In this document: piece after piece, positions 26,337 through 35,143 of the stretch
Layout of the letters: the number at the start of each line of letters is the position of its first letter
How positions within the stretch are numbered: position 1 is the stretch's first letter
From: Actinomycetes bacterium
GTDB taxonomy: Bacteria > Actinomycetota > Acidimicrobiia > Acidimicrobiales > SZUA-35
Assembly (NCBI GenBank): GCA_024280015.1
Contig: JAJRQY010000040.1
Coordinates: forward strand, 1 to 53,398
Reading direction: 5' to 3'
Length of the DNA: 53,398 nucleotides
Notes under the pieces: model-generated
The model's input: only the letters and a program-made list of their open reading frames with translations
What the model was told of the DNA's origin: nothing
Databases searched by the model: none
Position numbers and translations under genes: made by a program

Positions 26337-27392
26337 CTAGGAGGTTGGCCGGGCGGCGATTGCGGCAAGTACTTCGTCCAGCCCCTCGGCATAGCTAACA
26401 AGGTCCCAGCCCGGCCGGTTGCCGCCAAGAGGCTTGCTGAAACCATGTTCCAATGCCGCCAGAACACCAGAGTTGGCCCACCATTGAGGTACTTCCGGAG
26501 GATCAAGGAACACCATGGGGCTTGGCGGCCCGAAGGTCCGGTAAGCATTTTGCGCTGCGTCCTGGAAGACCTCTTGCAAGGTTCCCGGCCCGCCCCGCAC
26601 AAAGACGATTCCGCCAAGGGCAATTGCCAATAGTCCGTCCTCGCGTTCACTATTGGAGAAATACTTGGCGATCTGGGTTGCGAACGGATTGGACGGTTCG
26701 TGCCCATAAAACCAGGTTGGAACAGACAAATTCTCGTGGGGCTCAGGAATGCTGGCCATCACCTCCAGTGAGACCGACACGAAGGTATTGGGGTCCGCAG
26801 CGAACTCAGGAACCGTGGCCAGAAGATCGATACGTTCATCAACCTCTGGCTCAGTCATGGCACAAGTCGCTGCCCCAAGGTTGGCTGCTTCCATTGCCCC
26901 TGGGCCGCCTCCCGTGGTAACGCAATAGCCAGCCCGAGCCAGGCAACGGCCCAGCGATACCGCCTGGCGATATCCCGCAGAACCCCGGACCAGGGCATGA
27001 CCGCCCATGACCCCAACCAGAGTCTTATCTGCCCGGAATTCGTTGAGGGCAACCGTGATGCCGTGATCATGAAGTCGTTGAGCCAGCTCTTCGACTGGCG
27101 GAATAGGTGGCCCACCGCTAATCCTGGCCCGACGGTAAATCTCTTGATCAAGACTGGCGGCAAAGCTGTTGGCACCACTGTTGGACGTAGAGGATCTTTC
27201 GATACTTTCCCTCTCAGGACCTCCGCTGCTACCGGGATACAAGGTCGACCCGGTGTAGAGACCAGCTGGTGTTGGGTCATAGGGCAAGGGGCCAAGGTGG
27301 CCTCGGAGTTGATCGATCAGTTGATCAACTTCGCGAACCCACTCGGCCGTTGACTCAGAACCTTGTGATGTCGTCCGACCTTGTCTTGTCAT
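26337..27392 (-). CDS. LOG-family Rossmann-fold protein
   Basis: Protein of 351 residues with the two LOG signatures, GGGPGAMEAAN and GGPGTLQEV, that bind nucleotide monophosphate. LOG proteins (cytokinin-type phosphoribohydrolases) release the base from AMP-like nucleotides, and the larger bacterial members also include PpnN-type nucleotide hydrolases. At 351 residues it is longer than LonelyGuy (about 200) owing to an N-terminal part (1-105) with a low-complexity Ser/Gly stretch. Substrate is therefore uncertain. Start ATG is 14 bases from the stop of the DUF4349 gene, so they are likely co-transcribed. Confidence 0.85.
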   Translation of the reverse strand: MTRQGRTTSQGSESTAEWVREVDQLIDQLRGHLGPLPYDPTPAGLYTGSTLYPGSSGGPERESIERSSTSNSGANSFAASLDQEIYRRARISGGPPIPPVEELAQRLHDHGITVALNEFRADKTLVGVMGGHALVRGSAGYRQAVSLGRCLARAGYCVTTGGGPGAMEAANLGAATCAMTEPEVDERIDLLATVPEFAADPNTFVSVSLEVMASIPEPHENLSVPTWFYGHEPSNPFATQIAKYFSNSEREDGLLAIALGGIVFVRGGPGTLQEVFQDAAQNAYRTFGPPSPMVFLDPPEVPQWWANSGVLAALEHGFSKPLGGNRPGWDLVSYAEGLDEVLAAIAARPTS

Positions 27393-27406
27393 CGGGCCAG
27401 TCTGCC

Positions 27407-28924
27407 TCAGGCGGTCGAAGTCCCCTCACCAGCGCTATCGACCTGGCCAGGTCGAGCAGACTGGGTTGGTGCGGGCTGGGCTGGCACAGAATCTGCAGAA
27501 CCTGGTGGCGCTGGTGGTGCAGGTGCAGGTGGGGCTGGGTTAGTTGCGACAGGAACCTGGTGGTCGAGCGGGCCCAGTGGTTTTCTCGGCTTCACCTTCG
27601 TCGACTTCCGCGGACGATTGCGCCACCATCGACGAATGAAGAAGAGGGCAATGAGGAAGGGAATCCAGGGCAAGACAAGCCCGGCGAGCAAGACCAGAAC
27701 CGTGATCAGGTACTTGAGCGCTTTCCAGCTCTGATCCAGTCCTTCAGCGAACGTCGGAACCGATTCGACACGATTGACCGACAACCTCAGCTCATCCCGA
27801 CCGCCTATGCCCTCAATGTCCAGTGAATTGCCGAGCTGATCGGTTGGCACAGCTCCGACCTGGCCAAGAACAGCGACACGGTTGGGATCGGCTTCAAGCT
27901 CGACGTACAAGGTCAGATGGTCACCAGGAGCAAGCGGCACATCCAACGATCCTTCCTTGACCTCAAGGAAGTCCTCTTGATCCAACTTCATCTGGCCGTC
28001 TCGAAGACTGAACTCGCTCAGGTAGGTGTCGCCGGTATTGCTCAATTGATAACAAAGGGTAAATAGATCACCTTCATCAATAGTGAGGTCATCGTCACCA
28101 TCACAAGTCGTTCCGCCATCGTTGCCGCCATAGGCGGTTACATCTACTTCTAGCGCTGGACCTGGGACCTTTTCGGTAAAGACCACAGTGATGGTGGCTA
28201 GCGCCGCTTGGGCCTGGAGGGTCCGCAGTTGCCCGCGGAGAAGTTCCAACTCCGTCTCTCGTTCATGTAGCGAGCTTTCCATCGTCGTGATCGTTGCTAC
28301 ATCATTTGCCTGAGCCAAGAATCCTCTCAGCACATTGACGCTCTCCTCCTTGGTTCGAATCTGGCTATCCAAATCGACCACCCGACCAGTGACATCATCA
28401 GCAGTCACCGTCTGGCCGCGAAGGAATCCCAAGGCCGACAGCTCGTTCAGCGCCTGCTGGAAATCCTCGGGAGCCACCTTGAACGTTAGGGAGCTGCGAG
28501 CCTCACCCTCAATTGAGGTCTCCTGGCCGAAGACAAAGCCACCGAAACTCTCAACCAGAATCGTTGCCTCGTTCGACGCGCTCAGCACATTCTCGACCTG
28601 GAGGTGCATGGTTGCTCGCCGGATGATGGTACGAACAACCGGGTTGGCCTCCGGCTCAGCTTCAATCGGTGTCGGGTCGACTCCACCTTCTTCGTCTTGG
28701 AAGCTCGCCGCCAGGACCGTGGTGGCCGCCATCTCCGAATCGGCCATATCGAGTTCTTCAGCACGATCGTCGGTGCTTCCGGCGTCGCCACTGTCATCAA
28801 TGGCGGCACCCACTTCTTCGAACTTGGCCGAAGTTGAGTCATCAGCGGCACTACAAGACGTAGCAACCAGAGCCAGCCCAAAGAGGACAACTGCAAGGTT
28901 CTTTGTCGGTCTACGGTTCCACAT
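27407..28924 (-). CDS. DUF4349 lipoprotein/membrane protein with inserted beta domain
   Basis: Envelope protein of 505 residues. A signal peptide (1-23) ends at LVATSC, probably a lipobox (C24). Residues about 98-258 form the DUF4349 domain, with RRATMHLQVENV, the GGFVFGQETS strand and a coiled coil around LHERETELELLRGQLRTLQA. Residues about 275-385 form an inserted beta-sandwich resembling DUF11-like repeats, with two cysteines (TTCDGDD and TLCYQLSNTGDT) that could pair. A strong membrane helix (about 405-432) is followed by a basic, then Pro/Ala-rich cytoplasmic tail. DUF4349 proteins have no settled function. It leads an operon with the LOG gene. Confidence 0.85.
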   Translation of the reverse strand: MWNRRPTKNLAVVLFGLALVATSCSAADDSTSAKFEEVGAAIDDSGDAGSTDDRAEELDMADSEMAATTVLAASFQDEEGGVDPTPIEAEPEANPVVRTIIRRATMHLQVENVLSASNEATILVESFGGFVFGQETSIEGEARSSLTFKVAPEDFQQALNELSALGFLRGQTVTADDVTGRVVDLDSQIRTKEESVNVLRGFLAQANDVATITTMESSLHERETELELLRGQLRTLQAQAALATITVVFTEKVPGPALEVDVTAYGGNDGGTTCDGDDDLTIDEGDLFTLCYQLSNTGDTYLSEFSLRDGQMKLDQEDFLEVKEGSLDVPLAPGDHLTLYVELEADPNRVAVLGQVGAVPTDQLGNSLDIEGIGGRDELRLSVNRVESVPTFAEGLDQSWKALKYLITVLVLLAGLVLPWIPFLIALFFIRRWWRNRPRKSTKVKPRKPLGPLDHQVPVATNPAPPAPAPPAPPGSADSVPAQPAPTQSARPGQVDSAGEGTSTA

Positions 28925-28951
28925 AGCTCAGGTCCCTACCCAGTCTCAGGA

Positions 28952-28972
28952 TGGACAGATATCGACTGTCCA
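28952..28972. repeat. Perfect 7-bp inverted repeat upstream of DUF4349 gene
   Basis: TGGACAG (28952-28958) and CTGTCCA (28966-28972) are perfect complements around a 7-base spacer, 28 bases from the DUF4349 ATG and 115 from the lacI stop. It may be an operator or the lacI terminator stem; no U-run follows. The 163-base gap holds nothing else I recognise. Confidence 0.6.
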
Positions 28973-29087
28973 ATCGTGCGTCGGCGACTATGACGTGAGT
29001 TCGGCCGCCTCAGTTCCTCTGACACCAATCGGCAACAAAGCCGTCATTGTGTGAAGTTGCTCAAGAAACTTGCGCTCAGGGCCAGAG

Positions 29088-30197
29088 CTAGCTGGTTCGA
29101 CGCACGATCAACTTGGTGGGCGAAACCACGCGTTCCGGCTCGAATAGTGACTGGTCACCGGTCCGCGACACGCTGGCCAGGGCCATACGGGCCGCCGCCG
29201 CTCCGATTGCTTCGACATCTTGTCGAATGGTTGTCAAACCAAAGATCTCAGAAATGTCATGGTCATCAAAGCCTACGATGGCCACATCATCGGGCGCTGA
29301 CAATCCCTGTCTCTGCAATTCGTGCAAGGCTCCGAAAGCCATCTCATCACTCATGGCAAAAACTGCCGTTGGCGGCTCATCCAAACTCAGCAATGCCCGC
29401 ATGGCTTCCCGTCCTCCGTCAATGGAGAACCCACCCGAGATCTGCAGGTCAGGGACCCATTCGATCTCGGCATCCGCAAGCGCCTCGAAGAATCCCTGCT
29501 CGCGATACAGGGGCACACGAAACTGGCCGACCAAGGGATCACCCTTCAGCAGCGCAATTCGTCGATGGCCACCAGCAATCAAATGCTCGGTTGCTTCGCG
29601 GGCCGAATTCATTTCGTCCAGGCGGACCGAGGAGAACTGGGCCAGTTCGGTTCCAATGGTGACAACAGCGGCACCAGAATCAGCCAACCGCATCGCTTCT
29701 TCTTCAAAAAGACAGATGTCGACCAGGATGACAGCATCACTTCGGCGCCACCAGGCGCCCCTTCCAGCAACAAACCGGCTTCGCTCAGACTCATTGGTGA
29801 CGGCATAGAGCAGGAGATCGAAGTCAGATTCTTTCAAGACGGCCTCGATTCCGGCAACCACCTTGGCGCAATACCAAGCATCAAGAACAGGGACGGCGAC
29901 AGCTACGGTTCGCGTCTTGCCCGCGGCAAGTCTCGAGGCCGTTGGATCAACCACATAATGCAACTCCTGAGCAACGTCCAGCACCTTTTGCCTGGTCGAC
30001 GGAGCGACATTGGGCAAGTCACGGAGGGCGCGGCTCACTGTTGCCACCGACACACCAGCCGCGTTGGCAACATCTTCAATAGTGAAGTTGGTGGCAGGCA
30101 CGCGCAACCCTTGATCGCTTGTCTGAGCAATCTTTGACTTGGGAGCTTTTGACTGGACGGCTTTTGACCGTGTTTTGGTTCGGGTCGGTTGCTTCAT
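29088..30197 (-). CDS. LacI-family transcriptional regulator
   Basis: Repressor-type protein of 369 residues. After a Lys/Thr-rich tail (1-36) comes the LacI HTH and hinge (FTIEDVANAAGVSVATVSRA), then the periplasmic-binding-protein-like sensor domain with TVAVAVPVLDAWYCAKVVAG, AFAMSDEMAFGAL and VAIVGFDDHDISEIFGLTTI, all family hallmarks. The effector would be a sugar or nucleoside; GFDD-containing sensors are general, so it cannot be named. No transport operon is adjacent to suggest a target. Start ATG 30197 (MKQPTRT). It follows ogt by 48 bases on the same strand. Confidence 0.92.
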   Translation of the reverse strand: MKQPTRTKTRSKAVQSKAPKSKIAQTSDQGLRVPATNFTIEDVANAAGVSVATVSRALRDLPNVAPSTRQKVLDVAQELHYVVDPTASRLAAGKTRTVAVAVPVLDAWYCAKVVAGIEAVLKESDFDLLLYAVTNESERSRFVAGRGAWWRRSDAVILVDICLFEEEAMRLADSGAAVVTIGTELAQFSSVRLDEMNSAREATEHLIAGGHRRIALLKGDPLVGQFRVPLYREQGFFEALADAEIEWVPDLQISGGFSIDGGREAMRALLSLDEPPTAVFAMSDEMAFGALHELQRQGLSAPDDVAIVGFDDHDISEIFGLTTIRQDVEAIGAAAARMALASVSRTGDQSLFEPERVVSPTKLIVRRTS

Positions 30198-30245
30198 CGA
30201 GTTGGAAATCCTACTGTCCACCGCTCTCCGAACCACAACAACCAC

Positions 30246-30818
30246 TCAGAGAGGCAGAGACTGTCCTTCATGAGACAACAACCAAGCCTTGCCTTCCAAC
30301 CCTCCGGCAAATCCGGTTAGGGATCCATCAGCCCCAATGATTCGATGGCACGGAAGGACGATCGAAATCGGATTTTTTCCGTTGGCAGAGGCAACTGCTC
30401 GCACACTTTTGGGGCGGCCAAGAGCTTGAGCTTGACGGCCATAGCTGGTGGTCTGCCCGTATGGAACATTGGCCAACGCCAGCCACACCTCACGCTGAAA
30501 TTCTGTCCCAATTGGGTCCAGGGGAACGTCGAACGCTTGGCGGATACCAGCAAAGTACTCGTCCAACTCACGCACCGTCTGCTTCAGGATCGGAGAGGAC
30601 CCAGCTTCGGTTGGCCCAAGTTTCACCCGGCCGCGTTCATCGTTGTCGTTGGGCCAAAGAATTGCTCGCAGGCCCTTCTGGCTGGCCACCAGCGTCAAGA
30701 GGCCGACCGGTGACTCATAGCTGGCCGTCGTTAGGACTTCATCCCCCGGCCGCGCATTGTCCGGCCGCGCACTGTCCGTCTGCATCTTGCTCCTCGATCG
30801 TTGATCATCCGACCTCAT
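30246..30818 (-). CDS. ogt: Methylated-DNA--protein-cysteine S-methyltransferase
   Basis: Suicide DNA-repair protein of 190 residues that takes the methyl group from O6-methylguanine onto its own cysteine. The acceptor motif is PCHRI (C157) in ISIVLPCHRIIG; the helix-turn-helix and Arg finger are in VPYGQTTSYGRQAQALG and RAVASANGKNP. Residues 16-27 are a repeat-derived insert of ARPDN/ARPGD units. The start ATG overlaps the ada-alkA stop by four bases (ATGA, 30815-30818), so it is translated with the alkylation glycosylase gene. Confidence 0.95.
   Translation of the reverse strand: MRSDDQRSRSKMQTDSARPDNARPGDEVLTTASYESPVGLLTLVASQKGLRAILWPNDNDERGRVKLGPTEAGSSPILKQTVRELDEYFAGIRQAFDVPLDPIGTEFQREVWLALANVPYGQTTSYGRQAQALGRPKSVRAVASANGKNPISIVLPCHRIIGADGSLTGFAGGLEGKAWLLSHEGQSLPL
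30747..30776. repeat. 15-bp in-frame tandem repeat in ogt
   Basis: CGGCCGCGCATTGTC (30747-30761) and CGGCCGCGCACTGTC (30762-30776) are adjacent and differ at one base. They encode the repeated ARPD/G segment near the Ogt N-terminus. Confidence 0.8.
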
Positions 30819-32386
30819 CTCGTTCTCCCCTTCATAGTCCTTGTCCGCACCGTTGGCGCCGCCGACTTAGTTCCCACTGTTGGCGCTGCGTACTCAGCCC
30901 ACAAGTGATGCATGGCGTAGGATCGCCATGGCCTCCATTGCTCAGCCGCCATCTGTAGCTCCTCAACCCCGCTCGGCAAACCAACTGAGTCGGCGGCCCG
31001 GCGCAGAGCAAGGTCTCCAGAGGAGAACTCATCCGGACCGTGCAAGGCCCGAAGAGCAACAATGGTCGCGGTCCAAGGGCCGATCCCCTTGATGGCACAA
31101 AGCTTGGCCTTGGCCTCCTCCCGATCCGCAGCAGGACTCAGGTCCAAGTCCCCGCAGGCAACAGCTTGGGCTACTGCCACTAATGCCTTGGCCCGAGACT
31201 TCGGCAGGCCCAGTATCGCGGGATCCAAACCAGCCCAAGTCGCGGCTGTCGGAAACACTCGGGTCAACGAACCGACCTCACCGACCGAAGCAGACAAGGG
31301 TTCTCCGTGAGCCTGGATCAGGCGAGCACAAACGCCGCGACCACTGGCCAGGGAGACCTGCTGATGGAGAACGGCTCGGATGGCCGAGTCAATGCCATCA
31401 ACATCCCCAGGAGCCCGCACCCCGGGTCGCGAATTCAACAAGTTAACAAGCGCTTGGTGCCTGCCAAGGTCAGCACGAATGACCAGCGGATCGGCGTCAA
31501 GGTCAAGCAAGCGGCGACATCGTTGTATTGCCTGTTGCAGATCGCTCAGGCTGCTCAGAAGGAATCGAGCTTCGATTGCTGAATCATCTGGCTGTGGGGC
31601 TACCAGCTCGACCACTCCTGGCCCACTCTCAAGCCGCAGACTTCGCCGATATACCGAGCCATCAACTTCCTCAATCCCGGGAACAGAATGCGCATCCAGC
31701 CATGCCCACAGGGTCCTAACATCCAGAGGCGGGCGGAAGGGCAATCGCACACACAACCAGTCTCCGGCCATGAGTTCTTGTTTGGCCGATCCGGTCTTTC
31801 GGCGTGAGCGGCGAAGCTCGGTTGGCGAGGCCGCAAAGACTTCTCGAACGGTGTCATTGAACTGGCGGATGCTGTCGAACCCGGCAGCGAAGGCAATATC
31901 GGAGAACGGCATGACGGTCCCCTCGATCAAGACTCTGGCCGCCCGTGCCCGACGAGCCCGAGCAAGCTGGATCGGGGTTGCCCCAACCTGGCTCACCAAG
32001 AGCCGGTTCAGATGCCGACTGCTCACGGCCAGTTGCGAAGCCAGTCCTTCAACGCTGTGGCGGTCGATGACGCCATCTTCGATGCCGCGAATGGCTCGGG
32101 CCACCAGATCATCCCTGCGATTCCATTCCGGCGATCCAGGGGTGGCGTCAGGAGCACAGCGTTTGCAGGCCCGAAATCCCGCTGCTTGGGCCGAAGCTGG
32201 TGTGGCGAAGAATCGCATATTGGATCGCTTGGGGCGAATAGGCGTTGGACAGCTCGGCCGACAGTAAATCCCGGTTGAGGTGACACCAATGGTGACCCAA
32301 CCATCAAAGCGAGCATCTCGACTCTCCACGGCCAACATCCAGGCCTCGGTGCTGGCATCGGTGGCGGCGATTGTCATGCTTGCCAT
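30815..32386 (-). CDS. Ada-AlkA fusion: methyl-sensing regulator and 3-methyladenine DNA glycosylase
   Basis: 523-residue fusion. Residues about 15-85 are the Ada zinc domain with C42, C46, C74 and C77 (GIYCRPSCP and FRACKRCAPDA); C42 is the likely methyl acceptor that senses methyl-phosphotriesters. Residues about 95-195 are an AraC-type HTH pair. Residues about 205-320 are the AlkA N-terminal domain, and residues about 325-505 the HhH-GPD glycosylase with IKGIGPWTAT and the catalytic Asp in SSGDLALRR (D458). It would sense alkylation, activate the operon and excise 3-methyladenine. The architecture is known in actinobacteria. Start ATG 32386 or 32377. The C-terminal AAPTVGTKSAAPTVRT repeat looks disordered. 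Confidence 0.94.
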   Translation of the reverse strand: MASMTIAATDASTEAWMLAVESRDARFDGWVTIGVTSTGIYCRPSCPTPIRPKRSNMRFFATPASAQAAGFRACKRCAPDATPGSPEWNRRDDLVARAIRGIEDGVIDRHSVEGLASQLAVSSRHLNRLLVSQVGATPIQLARARRARAARVLIEGTVMPFSDIAFAAGFDSIRQFNDTVREVFAASPTELRRSRRKTGSAKQELMAGDWLCVRLPFRPPLDVRTLWAWLDAHSVPGIEEVDGSVYRRSLRLESGPGVVELVAPQPDDSAIEARFLLSSLSDLQQAIQRCRRLLDLDADPLVIRADLGRHQALVNLLNSRPGVRAPGDVDGIDSAIRAVLHQQVSLASGRGVCARLIQAHGEPLSASVGEVGSLTRVFPTAATWAGLDPAILGLPKSRAKALVAVAQAVACGDLDLSPAADREEAKAKLCAIKGIGPWTATIVALRALHGPDEFSSGDLALRRAADSVGLPSGVEELQMAAEQWRPWRSYAMHHLWAEYAAPTVGTKSAAPTVRTRTMKGRTR

Positions 32387-32478
32387 TGTGCCCGACTTGG
32401 ACAGCTACTACTAGCGGGAATCAGACACCTCAGTCGAACACGCTGTCCACAACCCTTCGATTAGCTCAATGGTTACCC

Positions 32479-32508
32479 ACTCGCTCAACGACTCGCTCAA
32501 CGACTCGC
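32479..32508. repeat. 12-bp tandem repeat at ridA 3' end
   Basis: ACTCGCTCAACG occurs at 32479-32490 and 32491-32502, followed by a partial copy that runs through the ridA stop codon. Confidence 0.7.
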
Positions 32509-32871
32509 GATGAGTTCAATCTCGATGTCGGCCCCAAGAGGAAGCGAAGCAACGCCAATGGTGGTTCGAGCGGGGAACGGCTCGCTGAACCGGGTGGCAT
32601 ACACCTCGTTCATGGCGGAAAAATCATCCATGTTGGTTAGGAAGACATTGACTTTCACCACATCGTCCGGTCCGAGCCCACCATCTTCTAGGACAGCAAA
32701 GAGATTGTCGAAGCACTGATCAGTTCGATCTCCGACGGTGCCTTCGGCCAACTTTCCCGTCGCTGGATCAATCGGAGTTTGGCCCGAACAAAATATCATT
32801 GGGTCCGCATCGACGCCATGGCTATAGGGGCCGACGGCCGATGCGGTTGGACTGGTCAGTGACTTGCGCAT
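32497..32871 (-). CDS. ridA: RidA-family imine/enamine deaminase
   Basis: Trimeric RidA/YjgF/Rid family protein of 124 residues that speeds hydrolysis of reactive 2-aminoacrylate-like imines. The key Arg is in FPARTTIGVASLP (R102), and a Glu in ADIEIELIAS near the end fits the usual EIE/IEIE signature. IFCSGQTPIDP is the conserved first strand-loop. Archetypal RidA enzymes keep this Arg, so deaminase activity is likely. It follows guaB by 44 bases on the same strand and may be transcribed with the purine genes. Start is ATG. Confidence 0.92.
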   Translation of the reverse strand: MRKSLTSPTASAVGPYSHGVDADPMIFCSGQTPIDPATGKLAEGTVGDRTDQCFDNLFAVLEDGGLGPDDVVKVNVFLTNMDDFSAMNEVYATRFSEPFPARTTIGVASLPLGADIEIELIASR

Positions 32872-32915
32872 GATCTAGATCTTAGCGGTGAGACCAGTTG
32901 TGGTCGAGCTAGCCG

Positions 32916-34430
32916 CTAGTCCCTCAGCACGTCAACATCATGGGGATGGCTCTCCCGAAGGCCGGCCCCGGTAATGCGGGTGAGGCGAGTCCGAAAGCGC
33001 AGGTCATCAAGGGTGGCTGCTCCGGCGTATCCCATGCCAGAGCGCAAGCCCCCAACGAGCTGAGAAACCAGTTCGGAAAGCTGGCCGGCATAGCGCACCC
33101 TGGCCTCGACTCCTTCGGCAACATGCTTGCCCGGAGTCTGGGCCGTTCCGTAACGGTCAGCTGCACGTCCGCGCATGGCCCCGGCCGAACCCATACCTCG
33201 ATAGGTCTTCCACATTGCGCCATCAACCAGTTCCAAGTCGCCCGGAGCTTCATCACAGCCCGCCAGCGCATTGCCAAGCATGACGGCATCGGCTCCGGCA
33301 ACGAAGGCCTTGACGATGTCGCCAGAAGTCACCACTCCCCCATCGGCAATGATGGGGACCTTGCGCCCAACGGTGGCTTCAATGGCGCGAGCAGCCTGCA
33401 CACACTCATAAATGGCACTCATCTGAGGCATACCGGACCCGGCAACAATACGTGTGGTGCAGATGGAGCCTGCCCCGACCCCAACCTTGATGATGTCGGA
33501 CCCAGCTTCAACCAGTGCTTGCACACCCTCACGAGTCACAACATTGCCACCGACCACCGTTAAGGACGGCCAACCCTTCTTGATGGTCCGTACTGCTTGG
33601 ACCACTCCAAGAGTGTGCCCATGGGCGGTATCGATGACCACCATGTCCACTCCCGCTTCGGCCAGTGCGCCGACCCGTTCGCTCACATCGCTGACACCAA
33701 CAGCAGCGCCGACACAAAGGCGCCCTTCAGAGTCCAAGGTGGCGTTGGGCTTTTCCAACCGCTTAGAGATGTCCTTGACCGTGATCAAGCCTTGCAAGAC
33801 ACCGGCGTCGTCGACTAGTGGAAGCTTCTCGATCCGGTACTTGTGCAGAACCTTGACTGCTTCGTCCAGGGTGGTTCCAACGGGAGCCGTGACCAGGTTC
33901 TCACTGGTCATGAATTCGGTGACGCAGCGGGCCTCGTCCTCAGGCCCGCAGAACCGGACGTCACGATTAGTGAGGATGCCAACCAGTTTTCCTGCCTGGT
34001 CACAGATCGGAACGCCACTAATCTTGTGCCGACCCATCAAGACTTCAGCATCAGCCAGAGTGGCTTCAGGACCAAGGCTGATAGGAGCCGTGATCATGCC
34101 AGATTGAGCTCGTTTAACCTGATCGACCTGAGCTTGTTGCTCGTCGATGCTGAGGTTGCGATGCATGACGCCGATGCCACCCTCGCGCGCTAAGGAGATG
34201 GCCAACGGCGCTTCGGTGACGGTGTCCATGGCCGCCGACATGAGCGGCACCCGCAAGACCAGATCACCAAGGGTGGTCGTGGTGTCCACGTCGTGAGGTA
34301 AGACCTCGCTCCAACCGGGTACCACCAGAACGTCATCAAAGGTCAGAGACTCGAAATGGTCAAACAAGCCACTATTCATTGGTGGGTTGGCCGGTGAGTT
34401 GGTCGGTGAGTTGTTCGGCGAGTCGCTCAT
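32916..34430 (-). CDS. guaB: IMP dehydrogenase
   Basis: Converts IMP to XMP with NAD+, the first committed step to GMP. 504 residues: a TIM barrel with two CBS domains inserted (about 112-232, e.g. [13 protein letters not shown] and [11 protein letters not shown]), the catalytic Cys loop GAGSICTTR (C324), and the flap with [16 protein letters not shown]. The N-terminal 20 residues are a low-complexity Asn/Ser/Pro tail encoded by a 12-base repeat. It lies 16 bases after purN, so the operon runs from de novo IMP synthesis straight into GMP synthesis. CBS domains suggest control by adenine or guanine nucleotides, as known in the family. Confidence 0.96.
   Translation of the reverse strand: MSDSPNNSPTNSPANPPMNSGLFDHFESLTFDDVLVVPGWSEVLPHDVDTTTTLGDLVLRVPLMSAAMDTVTEAPLAISLAREGGIGVMHRNLSIDEQQAQVDQVKRAQSGMITAPISLGPEATLADAEVLMGRHKISGVPICDQAGKLVGILTNRDVRFCGPEDEARCVTEFMTSENLVTAPVGTTLDEAVKVLHKYRIEKLPLVDDAGVLQGLITVKDISKRLEKPNATLDSEGRLCVGAAVGVSDVSERVGALAEAGVDMVVIDTAHGHTLGVVQAVRTIKKGWPSLTVVGGNVVTREGVQALVEAGSDIIKVGVGAGSICTTRIVAGSGMPQMSAIYECVQAARAIEATVGRKVPIIADGGVVTSGDIVKAFVAGADAVMLGNALAGCDEAPGDLELVDGAMWKTYRGMGSAGAMRGRAADRYGTAQTPGKHVAEGVEARVRYAGQLSELVSQLVGGLRSGMGYAGAATLDDLRFRTRLTRITGAGLRESHPHDVDVLRD
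34387..34422. repeat. 12-bp in-frame tandem repeat at guaB N-terminus
   Basis: Three units, TTGGCCGGTGAG, TTGGTCGGTGAG and TTGTTCGGCGAG, at 34387, 34399 and 34411. They encode the [10 protein letters not shown] segment (residues 7-16) of IMP dehydrogenase. Confidence 0.8.
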
Positions 34431-34446
34431 CTTTTGTCCTTCATTG

Positions 34447-35112
34447 CTAGCCAGTCACATGTGTTTCACTCGGGTTCTCTGTTGAGGCTAGAGCCGCGGC
34501 GATGCCATCAACTAGGAGACGATGCTCTACTGCGTGCATTCGTTGTTCGAACCCCTCAAGGGTGTCGTTCTCCACGAACAAAACCTGTTCCTGAACAATC
34601 ACTGGACCGACATCAACGCCCTCATCGGGAACCCAATGGACCATGACTCCCGAGCCCAGAGTTTCTCCCTGCTCGCGTTCTTTCTGCTCAATCCCAACAA
34701 CCTGGGACCGAGCACCGGAGTACCCGGCAAAAGCCCGCTCAATGGCATCCGTTCCGGGAAACTCACCGGGCAGGGCCGGGTGGAGATTGATGACCAGGAA
34801 TCGGTCGAGGAAGGCCGACGTCAAGATACGCATCCAGCCAGCCAGCACCACAAGATCAGGTTCATAGTCGCCAACAATGTCCGCCAATGCAGCGGCATAG
34901 GTTGCGCGATCACGTCCCTCACGCTCAAGCACTCCAGTTGAGACCCCGGCCCGCCGAGCACGTTCCAGTCCAAAGGCCTCAACCTTGTTAGAAACAACAG
35001 CAACCACCTCAGCCGCTGGGTCAGTGGCTAGACGTCCCGATTCACAGGAGTCCAGTACAGCTTGCAGATTGGTGCCTCCGCCAGACACCAGCACCACAAG
35101 TCGCCTCTTCAT
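34447..35112 (-). CDS. purN: Phosphoribosylglycinamide formyltransferase
   Basis: 10-formyl-THF-dependent GAR transformylase (step 3 of purine synthesis), 221 residues. The nucleotide loop is LVSGGGTNLQA, the catalytic N-H pair is in VINLHPALPG (N109, H111), and the catalytic Asp is in VPDEGVDVGPVI (about D167). Between AFAGYSG and SGVMVHW there is an insert of about 20 residues (131-153, SGARSQVVGIEQKEREQGET) absent from E. coli PurN; it lies where the acceptor loop is usually short. Start ATG 35112; the GTG just before it is less likely. It directly follows the PurD-PurM gene (31 bases). Confidence 0.94.
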   Translation of the reverse strand: MKRRLVVLVSGGGTNLQAVLDSCESGRLATDPAAEVVAVVSNKVEAFGLERARRAGVSTGVLEREGRDRATYAAALADIVGDYEPDLVVLAGWMRILTSAFLDRFLVINLHPALPGEFPGTDAIERAFAGYSGARSQVVGIEQKEREQGETLGSGVMVHWVPDEGVDVGPVIVQEQVLFVENDTLEGFEQRMHAVEHRLLVDGIAAALASTENPSETHVTG

Positions 35113-35143
35113 CACGGCCTACCCAAAAGAAACCAGGGCCTGC

